From NCBI GenBank assembly GCA_937952085.1, contig CALFYQ010000346.1, forward strand, positions 1 through 15,822: a stretch of 15,822 nt of DNA. Direction: 5' to 3'. Under the pieces are notes generated by a model. It was not told the origin of the DNA. It saw nothing but the letters and a program-made list of their open reading frames with translations, and searched no databases. The stretch is from an uncultured Paracoccaceae bacterium. Its GTDB lineage: Bacteria; Pseudomonadota; Alphaproteobacteria; Rhodobacterales; Rhodobacteraceae. Position 1 is the first letter of the stretch, and every line of letters begins with the position of its first letter. Made by a program: the position numbers and the translations under genes. Positions 1 to 9,154 of this stretch are shown in pieces.

Positions 1-224
1 GCGACGCCGCCGCCGCCGCCGGCGAGGTTCACCACCTGCATAGTCCCATCGATGATGCCGAGGTCCTGCATCGTCTTGCCGACCTGCCGGCAGGTGAAAT
101 CCCAGCCGCCGCCGGGATTGGCGGGCGCGATGCACTCGGTCGCCTCGGGCTCGAAGGCCGCGGCGGGCGCGGCGACGAAGGCGGCGAAGGCGCAGGCGAC
201 GAGAATTCTGGCGCGGGGGCTCAT
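1..224 (-). CDS. TctC/Bug-family tripartite tricarboxylate transporter substrate-binding protein (partial, N-terminus only)
   Basis: Only the first 74 codons are in the window; the gene runs off the left edge. Residues 1-23 (MSPRARILVACAFAAFVAAP then AAA) form a Sec signal peptide: basic start, hydrophobic core and an AAA-type cleavage site. The mature part carries APANPGGGWDFTCRQVGKTM followed by a VVNLAGGGGGVA segment. This is the N-terminal signature of TctC/Bug periplasmic binding proteins, which are usually about 320 aa and deliver carboxylates to TctA/TctB membrane partners. The ATG at 224-222 has a good Shine-Dalgarno sequence (GGAAGG, complement of 231-236) 6 nt upstream. The gene is divergent from pyc, so a tctB/tctA pair could lie further left, outside the window. 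The ligand cannot be read from this fragment. Confidence 0.85.
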   Translation of the reverse strand, partial: MSPRARILVACAFAAFVAAPAAAFEPEATECIAPANPGGGWDFTCRQVGKTMQDLGIIDGTMQVVNLAGGGGGV

Positions 225-245
225 GGCGTTCCTTCCCTAGGAGGC

Positions 246-261
246 GCCGCTTTCGAGCGGC
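246..261. repeat. Short inverted repeat / hairpin in the tctC-pyc divergent gap
   Basis: GCCGCT-TTCG-AGCGGC is a perfect 6-bp stem with a 4-nt loop, 22 nt upstream of the TctC-family start codon and inside its likely leader. There is no T-tract, so it does not look like a terminator. Short GC stems are common by chance at this base composition. Confidence 0.3.
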
Positions 262-289
262 TTGGCGCGAGGGTGGCGAAGATCGGGAC

Positions 290-302
290 GCCGTTCAACG
301 GC
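290..302. promoter_or_regulatory. Candidate operator palindrome between tctC and pyc
   Basis: GCCGTTCAACGGC is a perfect palindrome with 6-bp arms around a central C. It sits in the 186-bp divergent gap (225-410), 66 bp before the TctC-family start and 109 bp before pyc. The position fits an operator for a shared regulator. I see no convincing -35/-10 pair for either gene in this gap. Arms of this length can arise by chance. Confidence 0.3.
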
Positions 303-410
303 TTTCGGCGCAGGCGATCGGCGCGGAAACCGACTTGCCGCTCTTCGCAGGGGCGCCGGCGGGGCGTAGCCTGACAGGACGAATCGCCGCCGCCCCAGAG
401 GGATGCCCAC

Positions 411-3400
411 ATGAAGAGCTTCAAGAAGATCCTCGTCGCGAACCGCGGCGAGATCGCGATCCGGGTGATGCGCGCGGCCAGCGAACTCGGCAAGCGGACG
501 GTGGCGATCTACGCCGACGAGGACAAGCTCTCGCTCCACCGCTTCAAGGCGGACGAGGCCTATCTCGTGGGCCAGGGCATGGGCCCGATCGAGGCCTATC
601 TCTCGATCCCCGAGGTGATCCGCGTCGCGAAGGAATGCGGCGCCGACGCGATCCATCCGGGCTACGGCCTCCTTTCGGAGAACCCGAACTTTGTCGAGGC
701 CTGCGCGAAGGCGGGCATCGCCTTCATCGGCCCGAAGGCGGAGACGATGCGCCTTCTCGGCGACAAGGCGAGCGCGCGCCGCGCGGCGATCGCGGCCGGC
801 GTGCCGGTGGTGCCGGCGACCGAGGTCCTGCCGGACGACATGAACGAAGTGCGGAAGATGGCCGCCGAGATCGGCTATCCGCTTATGCTGAAGGCCTCAT
901 GGGGCGGCGGCGGCCGCGGCATGAGGCCGATCTTCTCCGAGGGCGAACTGGAGGCGAAGGTCCGCGAGGGCCGGCGCGAGGCGGAGGCCGCCTTCGGCAA
1001 CGGCGAGGGCTATCTCGAAAAGCTGGTGCAGCGCGCCCGGCATGTCGAGGTGCAGATCCTCGGCGACCATTACGGCAACATCGTCCACCTCTTCGAGCGG
1101 GACTGTTCGGTCCAGCGCCGCAACCAGAAGGTCGTGGAGCGCGCGCCCGACCCCTATCTCACCGCGGAGCAGCGGACGGAGATCTGCGGCCTCGGCCTCA
1201 AGATCGCGGAATACGCGAAATACCAGTGCGCCGGCACGGTCGAGTTCCTGATGGACGCCGATAACGGTCATTTCTACTTCATCGAGGTCAATCCGCGCAT
1301 CCAGGTCGAGCACACCGTCACCGAGGAGGTGACCGGCGTCGACATCGTGAAGGCGCAGATCCGCATCACCGAAGGCGGCCATATCGGCGATCTCGACGAG
1401 ACCGGCGTGCCGCCGCAGGACGATATCAAGCTCCGCGGCCATGCCGTTCAGTGCCGCGTCACCACGGAGGACCCGCTCAACAACTTCATCCCGGACTATG
1501 GCCGCATCACCGCCTATCGCGGCGCCACCGGCTTCGGCATCCGCCTCGACGGCGGCACCGCCTATTCCGGCGCCGTCATCACCCGCTTCTACGACTCGCT
1601 GCTGGAGAAGGTGACGGCCTGGGCCCCGACGCCGGAGGAGGCGCGGCTCCGGCTCATCCGCGCGCTCCGCGAGTTCCGCATCCGCGGCGTCGCCACCAAC
1701 CTCGCCTTTGTCGAAAACCTCGTCCAGCACCCGAAGTTCATCAACGCGACCTACACCACCAAGTTCATCGACGAGACGGAAGAGCTCTTCCAGTTCCGCA
1801 AGCGGCGGGACCGCGCGACGAAGCTTCTCACCTATGTCGCCGACATCACGGTGAACGGGCACCCGGAAGTCGCCGGGCGGCCGAGGCCCTCCGCCCACGC
1901 CAGGCCGCCGAAGCCGCCGGCGAAACGGCTTGAGACGCCGCCGCCCGGCACAAGGCAGCTTCTGGAGGAGAGGGGCGCGAAGGGCGTCTCCGACTGGATG
2001 CTGGCGCAGGACAAGCTCCTCATCACCGACACCACCATGCGGGACGCGCACCAGTCGCTGCTGGCGACGCGGATGCGCAGCCATGACATGCTGAAGGTCG
2101 CGCCGGTCTACGCGACCAACCTGCCGAACCTCTTCTCGATGGAATGCTGGGGCGGCGCGACCTTCGACGTCGCCTATCGCTTCCTGCAGGAATGCCCATG
2201 GCAGCGCCTCCGGATGCTCCGCAAGGCGATGCCGAACCTCCTCACGCAGATGCTGCTCCGCTCCGCCAACGGCGTCGGCTACACCAACTACCCGGACAAC
2301 GTGGTGGTGAAGTTCGTCCAGCAGGCGGCGGAGACCGGGGTCGACATCTTCCGCGTCTTCGACAGCCTCAACTGGGTCGAGAACATGCGCGTCGCGATGG
2401 ACGCGGTGATCGACACCGGCAAGATCTGCGAAGGCGCGATCTGCTATACCGGCGACATCCTCGACCCGGACCGCGCCAAGTACGACCTCAAGTATTATGT
2501 CGACATGGGCAAGGCGCTCAGTGACGCCGGCGCGCACATCATCGGCCTGAAGGACATGGCGGGCCTCCTGAAGCCGCGCGCCGCCTATGCGCTGGTCAAG
2601 GCGCTTAAGGAGGAGGTGGGCCTGCCGGTCCATTTCCATACGCATGACACGTCCGGCATCGCCGCCGCGTCGATCCTCGCCGCGTCGAGCGCCGGCGTGG
2701 ACGCCGTCGATGCGGCGATGGACAGCTTCTCATCCGGCACCTCGCAGCCCTGCCTCGGCTCGATTTCCGAGGCGGTCCGCGGCACCGAACGGGATACCGG
2801 GCTCGATTCTTCCGCAATCCGCGAAATTTCGGAATACTGGGAAGGCGTGCGCCGGCTCTACGCGGCCTTCGAGGCGGGGACGATCTCCGGCGCCTCGGAG
2901 GTCTATCTCCACGAGATGCCGGGCGGGCAGTTCACCAATCTCAAGGAGCAGGCCCGCTCGCTCGGCCTAGAGGAGCGCTGGGGCGAGGTCGCCAAGACCT
3001 ATGCCGAGGTGAACCGCATGTTCGGCGACATCCCGAAGGTCACCCCCTCCTCCAAGGTGGTCGGCGACATGGCGCTCGCCATGGTGGCCGGCGGGCTGAC
3101 CCGCGCCGAGGTAGAAGGACCGAAGGACGTCTCCTTCCCGGACAGCGTGGTGGACTTCTTCCGCGGCGGGCTCGGCCAGCCGCCTGGCGGCTTCCCCGCC
3201 GCGCTGCAGAAGAAGGTGCTCAAGGGCGAGGCGCCGCTCACCGAGCGGCCCGGCAAGTCGCTGAAGCCGATCGACCTCGAAGAGGTGCGCAGGAAGGTCT
3301 CGGCGGAGCTCAACGGCTTCACCGTCGACGACGAGGATCTCTGCGGCTACCTCATGTATCCGAAGGTCTACCTCGACTATATGGGCCGGCACCGGGATTA

Positions 3401-3860
3401 CGGCCCGGTCCGCGTGCTGCCGACGCTCACCTATTTCTACGGTATGGAGGTGGGCGAGGAGCTGACCTTCGAGCTCGAGGCCGGCAAGACCGTTATCGTC
3501 CGCCTCCAGACCGTCTCCGACCCGACCGAAGATGGCGAGGTGAAGGTCTTCTTCGAGCTGAACGGCCAGCCCCGCGTCATCCGCGTGCCGGACCGGTCCG
3601 TCGCCGCCTCGGCGCAGAAGCACCCGAAGGCGGAGGTCGGGAACCCGAACCATGTCGCGGCGCCGATGCCGGGCGTCGTCGCCTCCGTCGCGGTGAAGGA
3701 AGGGCAGGAAGTGGCGGCCGGCGCGCTCCTCCTCTCCATCGAGGCGATGAAGATGGAGACGGCGATCCACGCCGACCGCGCCGGCGTCGTCGCCCGCATC
3801 GTCACCCCGCCGGGCAGCCAGGTGGACGCGAAGGACCTGCTGATCGAGTTCGCGGCCTGA
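411..3860 (+). CDS. pyc: Pyruvate carboxylase
   Basis: Biotin enzyme that makes oxaloacetate from pyruvate, bicarbonate and ATP in the cytoplasm (anaplerosis, gluconeogenesis). At 1149 aa it is a full-length single-chain enzyme. The biotin carboxylase domain (about 1-460) has KKILVANRGEIAIR at 5-18, the ATP-grasp glycine loop GGGGRGM at 165-171 and EVNPRIQVEHT at 292-302. The carboxyltransferase domain begins with DTTMRDAHQS at 540-549. Its metal ligands include H743 and H745 in HFHTHDTSG and K714 in GLKDMAGL, which lines up with the carboxylated lysine of Rhizobium etli PC. The C-terminal biotinyl domain carries EAMKMET with the biotinylated lysine at K1114. The ATG at 411 follows GAGGG at a sensible distance. 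Every expected active-site motif is present and the frame is unbroken. Downstream glpX lies 81 nt away. Confidence 0.97.
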   Translation: MKSFKKILVANRGEIAIRVMRAASELGKRTVAIYADEDKLSLHRFKADEAYLVGQGMGPIEAYLSIPEVIRVAKECGADAIHPGYGLLSENPNFVEACAKAGIAFIGPKAETMRLLGDKASARRAAIAAGVPVVPATEVLPDDMNEVRKMAAEIGYPLMLKASWGGGGRGMRPIFSEGELEAKVREGRREAEAAFGNGEGYLEKLVQRARHVEVQILGDHYGNIVHLFERDCSVQRRNQKVVERAPDPYLTAEQRTEICGLGLKIAEYAKYQCAGTVEFLMDADNGHFYFIEVNPRIQVEHTVTEEVTGVDIVKAQIRITEGGHIGDLDETGVPPQDDIKLRGHAVQCRVTTEDPLNNFIPDYGRITAYRGATGFGIRLDGGTAYSGAVITRFYDSLLEKVTAWAPTPEEARLRLIRALREFRIRGVATNLAFVENLVQHPKFINATYTTKFIDETEELFQFRKRRDRATKLLTYVADITVNGHPEVAGRPRPSAHARPPKPPAKRLETPPPGTRQLLEERGAKGVSDWMLAQDKLLITDTTMRDAHQSLLATRMRSHDMLKVAPVYATNLPNLFSMECWGGATFDVAYRFLQECPWQRLRMLRKAMPNLLTQMLLRSANGVGYTNYPDNVVVKFVQQAAETGVDIFRVFDSLNWVENMRVAMDAVIDTGKICEGAICYTGDILDPDRAKYDLKYYVDMGKALSDAGAHIIGLKDMAGLLKPRAAYALVKALKEEVGLPVHFHTHDTSGIAAASILAASSAGVDAVDAAMDSFSSGTSQPCLGSISEAVRGTERDTGLDSSAIREISEYWEGVRRLYAAFEAGTISGASEVYLHEMPGGQFTNLKEQARSLGLEERWGEVAKTYAEVNRMFGDIPKVTPSSKVVGDMALAMVAGGLTRAEVEGPKDVSFPDSVVDFFRGGLGQPPGGFPAALQKKVLKGEAPLTERPGKSLKPIDLEEVRRKVSAELNGFTVDDEDLCGYLMYPKVYLDYMGRHRDYGPVRVLPTLTYFYGMEVGEELTFELEAGKTVIVRLQTVSDPTEDGEVKVFFELNGQPRVIRVPDRSVAASAQKHPKAEVGNPNHVAAPMPGVVASVAVKEGQEVAAGALLLSIEAMKMETAIHADRAGVVARIVTPPGSQVDAKDLLIEFAA

Positions 3861-3875
3861 GGCGAATCGCATGAG

Positions 3876-3899
3876 GCCGCCGCCTTCCCCGGCGGCGGC
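3876..3899 (+). terminator. GC-rich hairpin after pyc
   Basis: A perfect 9-bp stem, GCCGCCGCC / GGCGGCGGC, with the 6-nt loop TTCCCC, starts 16 nt after the pyc stop. It is followed by only GTT, so there is no proper U-tract. It may be a weak or Rho-assisted terminator, or a processing or stabilising structure between pyc and glpX. Strand is assigned from pyc. Confidence 0.4.
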
Positions 3900-3941
3900 G
3901 TTGCAGCTAAGTAACCGGCGGACCCGCCAGAGGAGACCGCC

Positions 3942-4913
3942 GTGACCCAGGAAATCGCCGCAGCATTCGCCGACCGCATGCTCTCGCTGGGCCTCGCCCG
4001 CGTATCCGAGGCCGCGGCCATCGCTTCGGCGAAGCTGGTCGGCCGCGGCGACGAGAAGGCCGCCGACCAGGCCGCCGTCAACGCCATGCGCGAGCAGCTC
4101 AACCTCCTCGACATCAAGGGCGTCGTGGTGATCGGCGAGGGCGAGCGCGACGAGGCGCCGATGCTCTATATCGGCGAGGAGGTCGGCTCCGGCAAAGGCC
4201 CAGAGGTCGACATCGCGCTCGACCCGCTCGAAGGCACCACCCTCACGGCGAAGGACATGCCGAACGCTCTGACGGTGATCGCCATGGGCCCGCGCGGCTC
4301 CCTCCTCCACGCGCCGGACGTCTACATGGACAAGCTTGCGATTGGCCCGGGCTTCCCCGCGGGCCTCGTCGATCTCGACATGCCGGTGAAGGAGCGGGTG
4401 ACGACGCTGGCCAAGGCCAAGGGCGTCACGCCGGGCGACATCAAGGTCTGTGTGCTGGAGCGGCCGCGGCACGAGGAGATCATCCGGGAGCTTCGCGCCG
4501 TCGGCGCGCAGATCCGGCTCATCACCGACGGCGACGTCGCCGGCGTGATCCACTGCGCCGAGCCCGACGTCACCGGCATCGACATGTACATGGGCTCGGG
4601 CGGCGCGCCGGAGGGCGTCCTCGCCGCCGCGGCGCTGAAATGCATGGGCGGGCAGATCCAGGGCCGGCTCCTCTTCCGCACCGACGAGGAGCGGAGCCGC
4701 GCCGCCAAGGCCGGCGTCACCGACCTCAACCGGAAATACAGCCGGGACGACATGGTCCGCTCAGACGTGATCTTCGCCGCCACCGGCGTGACCGACGGCT
4801 CGATCCTGCCCGGCCTCAAGCACCGGGGCGGCTTCATCGAGACGGAGACGATCCTGATGCGTTCCCGCACCGGCTCGGTCCGCCGGCTCCGCTACCGCAC
4901 GCGGGACCATTGA
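3942..4913 (+). CDS. glpX: Class II fructose-1,6-bisphosphatase (GlpX)
   Basis: Hydrolyses fructose-1,6-bisphosphate to fructose-6-phosphate, a committed step of gluconeogenesis (and of the Calvin cycle where present). The protein is 323 aa; E. coli GlpX is 336. Metal and substrate residues can be aligned with the E. coli enzyme: D42 in GRGDEKAAD (D33), E66 in GEGERDEAPM (E57), and D94 and E97 in DPLEGTT (D85, E88). The GAPEG segment carries the last expected glutamate. The start is GTG at 3942, with AGGAG at 3931-3935 and a 6-nt spacer. The stop TGA overlaps the ATG of the next small membrane protein by one base (TGATG), which points to translational coupling. pyc lies upstream, so two gluconeogenic enzymes are neighbours, although an 81-nt gap with a hairpin separates them. 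Confidence 0.95.
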   Translation: MTQEIAAAFADRMLSLGLARVSEAAAIASAKLVGRGDEKAADQAAVNAMREQLNLLDIKGVVVIGEGERDEAPMLYIGEEVGSGKGPEVDIALDPLEGTTLTAKDMPNALTVIAMGPRGSLLHAPDVYMDKLAIGPGFPAGLVDLDMPVKERVTTLAKAKGVTPGDIKVCVLERPRHEEIIRELRAVGAQIRLITDGDVAGVIHCAEPDVTGIDMYMGSGGAPEGVLAAAALKCMGGQIQGRLLFRTDEERSRAAKAGVTDLNRKYSRDDMVRSDVIFAATGVTDGSILPGLKHRGGFIETETILMRSRTGSVRRLRYRTRDH

Positions 4914-5255
4914 TGGCCAAGCGCGTCGGCTTCGGCGCCGGCGCGCCGCAGGAACGGCGCCGGCGCCTGCCGGCGATCCTCTTCCTCCTGGTCTGGCTCG
5001 GCATTCTCGGCTGGATGACCTCGATGGTCGCCGGGATCGACGCCGGCGAGGGGCCGTCCTGGCCGCTGATGATCTGGCTCGGCGTCGCCGGCCTTCTCGG
5101 CCTCGGCGGCGTTCTCGCCCTCGTGCGGGAATTGCGCGGCCGCAACCCAGCGCCGACGCGCGGCGCAAAGCCCAATCCGCTCCGCCGCAGCCGCGGCGAT
5201 GCGGCGGATGGCGATGTCGGCGGCGGTGACTCCGATGGCGGCGACGGCGGCGGCG

Positions 5256-5263
<8 letters not shown>
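4913..5263 (+). CDS. Small two-helix membrane protein, unknown function
   Basis: A 116-aa protein that I do not recognise. The start is ATG at 4913, overlapping the glpX stop by one base; the weak GCGGGA upstream suggests coupling rather than a strong ribosome binding site. A basic N-terminus (about 1-19, with RRRR) leads into a hydrophobic segment at about 20-42 (LPAILFLLVWLGILGWMTSM) and a second at about 51-75 (PLMIWLGVAGLLGLGGVLAL). A basic stretch and a Gly/Asp-rich tail (GDVGGGDSDGGDGGGGD) follow. By the positive-inside rule both termini probably face the cytoplasm. The tail is encoded by GGCGGCGA-like repeats that overlap the possible RecJ starts, so it may drift freely. The codon pattern and the two clean helices argue for a real gene. 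Its place between glpX and recJ suggests co-transcription, not function. Confidence 0.65.
5219..5261 (+). repeat. 13-bp direct repeat at the membrane protein / recJ junction
   Basis: GGCGGCGGTGACT occurs at 5219-5231 and again at 5249-5261, exactly 30 bp apart, within GGC/GAC-rich low-complexity DNA. The 30-bp spacing keeps frame, so slippage here would add or remove ten codons in both overlapping reading frames. Each copy contains a GTG in the recJ frame (5226 and 5256), so the repeat multiplies possible RecJ starts. Confidence 0.6.
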
Positions 5264-7010
<1,747 letters not shown>

Positions 7011-7049
7011 ATCCGCGCCGCGCGCAAGCTAATGAGCGCCCGCCGAGGC

Positions 7050-7124
7050 GCTCCCTTCGTCTATCGGTTAGGACGCCAGATTTTCAATCTGGAAAGACGG
7101 GTTCGACTCCCGTAGGGAGTACCA
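7050..7124 (+). tRNA. tRNA-Glu (anticodon UUC)
   Basis: A full cloverleaf can be drawn. The acceptor stem GCTCCCT (7050-7056) pairs with AGGGAGT (7114-7120), with a G-U pair at the first position. The anticodon stem CCAGA/TCTGG encloses the loop TTTTCAA, with anticodon TTC at 7083-7085. The T arm reads ACGGG-TTCGACT-CCCGT. The discriminator is A (7121) and CCA is encoded at 7122-7124. UUC reads Glu codons GAA and GAG. I see no second tRNA and no repeated tRNA 3' end in the window that would mark an integrated element. Confidence 0.96.
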
Positions 7125-7238
7125 GGCGCCCTCCCCGACACAGCTTTGCGTGCGTTCCTCGGCAATGCGCGCGCGAATGGGCGGCCCGGCGCTCCACCAG
7201 GGCGTGCGGCCGGCCGCCGGGTCGCGTATGAAGGCGGG

Positions 7239-8417
7239 ATGGAGCCGCATTCCGAGATTCCCCGCATCAGCCAGGATCCGACGGACCCCGCCTTCGCGGC
7301 CGACCCCTACCCTTTCTACGCCCGGCTCCACGCCATGCGCAGCCCGGTCTTCTGGGAGGAGTTCGGCGTTCCGGTGATCGTCTCCTGGGCGGCGATCTCC
7401 GGCGCTCTCCGCGACCGCCGGCTCGGCCGCAACGATCCGCGCGCGGAGGCGGAGCCGGGCGCGTTCGGGCGCCATGCCGCGCGCAGCATGCTCGGGCGGG
7501 ACGGTCAGGCTCATCTTCGGGTGCGCGCGCCGGTCGCGCGCTACTTTTCGACCGCGCGGGTGCGGCAGGCGGGAAGCCTCGCCGAGGAGATCGCGGACGA
7601 GGGTCTTCGCCGGCTCGCACCCGCCGGCGCGGGGGATCTGGTCTCCGCCTTCTGCCTTCCGACGCCGATGCGCGTGATCGCCCGCCTGATCGGCGCGGAC
7701 GGGGTGAGCCCGGACGATCTCTGGCGCTGGGCCCGGGCGTTGACGGAGCCATATCGGATGCTGCCCGCGCCGCCCGGCGCCACGTCCGAAGCGAACGCGG
7801 CGACAGAGGAATCCGCCGCCTTCTTCCGCGGCCTGCTCGACGCGCGGGCGAAGGCGCCGCAGCGCGATCTCGTCTCCGTTCTCGCCGCGGAACTCGACCG
7901 GGAGGAGGCGATCGCGACGCTCACGCTCGTCCTCTACGCCGGGCATCGCGGCGTGGCGCATACGATCGCCGTCGCGGCGCGGGCCCTCGCCGGCCGCCCC
8001 GACCTCGCCGAGGCCCTCTCGCCGGAGCGCGTCGCCGACACGGTGGAGGAGGCGCTCCGCTTCGACCCGCCGGCGCACATGTTCCAGCGCATCGCGCTGG
8101 AGGATTTCGAAGGTTTCGGCCTCAGGCTCCGCAAGGGCGACCGGGTCGGCGTCCTGCTCGGCGCCGCCTGCCGGGATCCGGCGCGTTTCGAGGAGCCGGG
8201 GCGGTTCCTGATCGACCGCGCCAATCCAGGCCATTCGGCCTTCGGCTGCGGACCGCATTTCTGCAATGGCGCGGCCATCGCGCGGGCGGAGATCGCCGCC
8301 GTCCTTCCACGCCTCTTCGCGCGGTTGCCAGGCCTCCGGATCACGCGGCCGCCGGAATTCGCGAACCGCTACCCGTTTCGCGCCATCTCCCGGCTCGATG
8401 CGGCATGGGAGGCTTGA
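7239..8417 (+). CDS. Cytochrome P450 with atypical I-helix
   Basis: A 392-aa soluble bacterial P450. The heme-binding loop FGCGPHFCNG is at 335-344 with Cys342 as the thiolate ligand. The K-helix ExxR is E271-ALR274. A C-helix HLRVR fits the usual HxxxR heme-propionate motif. The I-helix reads YAGHRGVAHT (233-242): where most P450s have A-G-x-[D/E]-T, this one has R237 and G238, so the acid-alcohol pair used for O2 activation is missing. ATG 7239 is chosen because MEPHSEIPRISQDPTDP is a natural P450 N-terminus; AAGG at 7231-7234 is its likely ribosome binding site. A longer in-frame start at 7146 would add 31 basic, low-quality residues. No ferredoxin or reductase gene is adjacent. The substrate is unknown. 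Confidence 0.88.
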   Translation: MEPHSEIPRISQDPTDPAFAADPYPFYARLHAMRSPVFWEEFGVPVIVSWAAISGALRDRRLGRNDPRAEAEPGAFGRHAARSMLGRDGQAHLRVRAPVARYFSTARVRQAGSLAEEIADEGLRRLAPAGAGDLVSAFCLPTPMRVIARLIGADGVSPDDLWRWARALTEPYRMLPAPPGATSEANAATEESAAFFRGLLDARAKAPQRDLVSVLAAELDREEAIATLTLVLYAGHRGVAHTIAVAARALAGRPDLAEALSPERVADTVEEALRFDPPAHMFQRIALEDFEGFGLRLRKGDRVGVLLGAACRDPARFEEPGRFLIDRANPGHSAFGCGPHFCNGAAIARAEIAAVLPRLFARLPGLRITRPPEFANRYPFRAISRLDAAWEA

Positions 8418-8448
8418 CGACGGGGCGGGCGAGGCCATCCTAACTCCC

Positions 8449-8997
8449 ATGCGCCGCGCCCTCGTCATCGCGCTCCTGTTCCTCGCCGCGCCGGCGGCGG
8501 CGCAGATCGCGCCGGCGGAGCGAGCCGAGGCGTTGGAGGACGCCTTCCACGCGCTCCACGACGCGCCGACCGAGGAGATCGCCGGCCGCATCGAGAAGAC
8601 AATTTGGGGCCTCTGGTTCATCGGGCCCGACGCGGAGGCGACGCGCCGGCTCGACGACGCCGCGCTCGCGCTCCGCTCCGGCCAGCTCGAAGAAGCGCGG
8701 CGCCTCCTCGAGGCGCTGGTGGCGGACCGGCCGGATTTCGCCGAGGCTTGGAACCAGCTCGCCTTCGCCAAGTTCCTGCTGGGGGACCCCTACGGCTCCC
8801 TCTCCGACATCGATGCCGTGCTGCGGCGGGAGCCGCGGCATTTCGGGGCCCTCGCCGGCAGGGCCGAGATCGAGCGGCGCATGGGCCGCGCCTACGCCGC
8901 CTCGAAGACGATGGGCCGGATCGGCGCGCTCCACCCCTGGCTCGCCCGCCGCAGCGCCATCCCGGCGGACCCGCCGCCGCCCGACCCGCCGCTCTGA
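8449..8997 (+). CDS. Secreted tetratricopeptide-repeat protein
   Basis: A 182-aa protein. Residues 1-18 (MRRALVIALLFLAAPAAA) are a Sec signal peptide with cleavage before Q19, so it is periplasmic. The mature part is alpha-helical and holds about two TPR units: one around SGQLEEARRLLEALVADRPD, the next around AEAWNQLAFAKFLLGDPYGS and continuing to LRREPRH, then a partial third (HFGALAGRAEIERRMGRAYA). A Pro-rich end (PADPPPPDPPL) follows. TPR domains bind other proteins; the partner cannot be inferred here. The start ATG lies 32 nt after the P450 stop; the nearest GAGG (8431-8434) is too far upstream to be a good ribosome binding site. It may be co-transcribed with the P450, but nothing shows a shared function. 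Confidence 0.82.
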   Translation: MRRALVIALLFLAAPAAAQIAPAERAEALEDAFHALHDAPTEEIAGRIEKTIWGLWFIGPDAEATRRLDDAALALRSGQLEEARRLLEALVADRPDFAEAWNQLAFAKFLLGDPYGSLSDIDAVLRREPRHFGALAGRAEIERRMGRAYAASKTMGRIGALHPWLARRSAIPADPPPPDPPL

Positions 8998-9013
8998 GCC
9001 GGGTTGGAGCGGT

Positions 9014-9039
9014 TTGTGAAACCGGGCCGCCTCTGTTAT
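9014..9039 (+). promoter_or_regulatory. Weak candidate promoter for the FKBP gene
   Basis: TTGTGA (9014-9019) and TGTTAT (9034-9039) lie 14 bp apart, shorter than the usual 16-18, so this is a weak match. It is the most AT-rich part of the 157-nt gap 8998-9154. It is followed by the near-palindrome TGCGCATGATGCGCA at 9048-9062. Transcription from here would give a leader of about 110 nt. Confidence 0.25.
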
Positions 9040-9047
9040 TCCGGCCT

Positions 9048-9062
9048 TGCGCATGATGCGCA
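9048..9062. repeat. Near-palindrome upstream of the FKBP gene
   Basis: TGCGCATGATGCGCA has two TGCGCA arms around a 3-nt centre; TGCGCA is itself self-complementary. It lies just downstream of the TGTTAT element, about 93 nt before the FKBP start. It could be an operator or chance. Confidence 0.35.
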
Positions 9063-9154
9063 GCCTCGTGGTTGTTCCCGGAACGACGGCGGGGAGGCCG
9101 AGAACCCGCGACGACGCGGCCTCGGAAAACCCATCTGAAGAACAGGACGACGCC

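Noticed and set aside
335..372. TTGCCG and TAGCCT as a promoter for pyc
   Set aside because: The elements are 26 bp apart, far beyond the normal spacing, and TAGCCT is a poor -10.
897..2645. Long open frame (about 580 codons) antisense to pyc
   Set aside because: It mirrors the codon pattern of pyc, is rich in Arg, Asp, Val, Leu and Ala with no motif, and pyc itself is certain. Long antisense frames are expected at this GC content.
7146..7238. Longer N-terminus for the P450
   Set aside because: The 31 extra residues (MRAFLGNARANGRPG and onward) are unlike P450 N-termini, and ATG 7239 has a ribosome binding site and a normal family start.
7125..7238. Possible integration site next to tRNA-Glu
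   Set aside because: No integrase, no repeat of the tRNA 3' end in the window, and no change in base composition after the tRNA.
7068..8771. Leftward open frame covering the P450 gene and ending inside the tRNA
   Set aside because: Its last residues are simply the antisense translation of tRNA-Glu, and the rest is antisense to the P450 and the TPR gene. No ribosome binding site or motif.
9047..9154. Upstream TTG start for the FKBP protein
   Set aside because: It would add 36 residues outside the fold and begin in the candidate promoter/palindrome. ATG 9155 has an AGGA ribosome binding site and a natural N-terminus.
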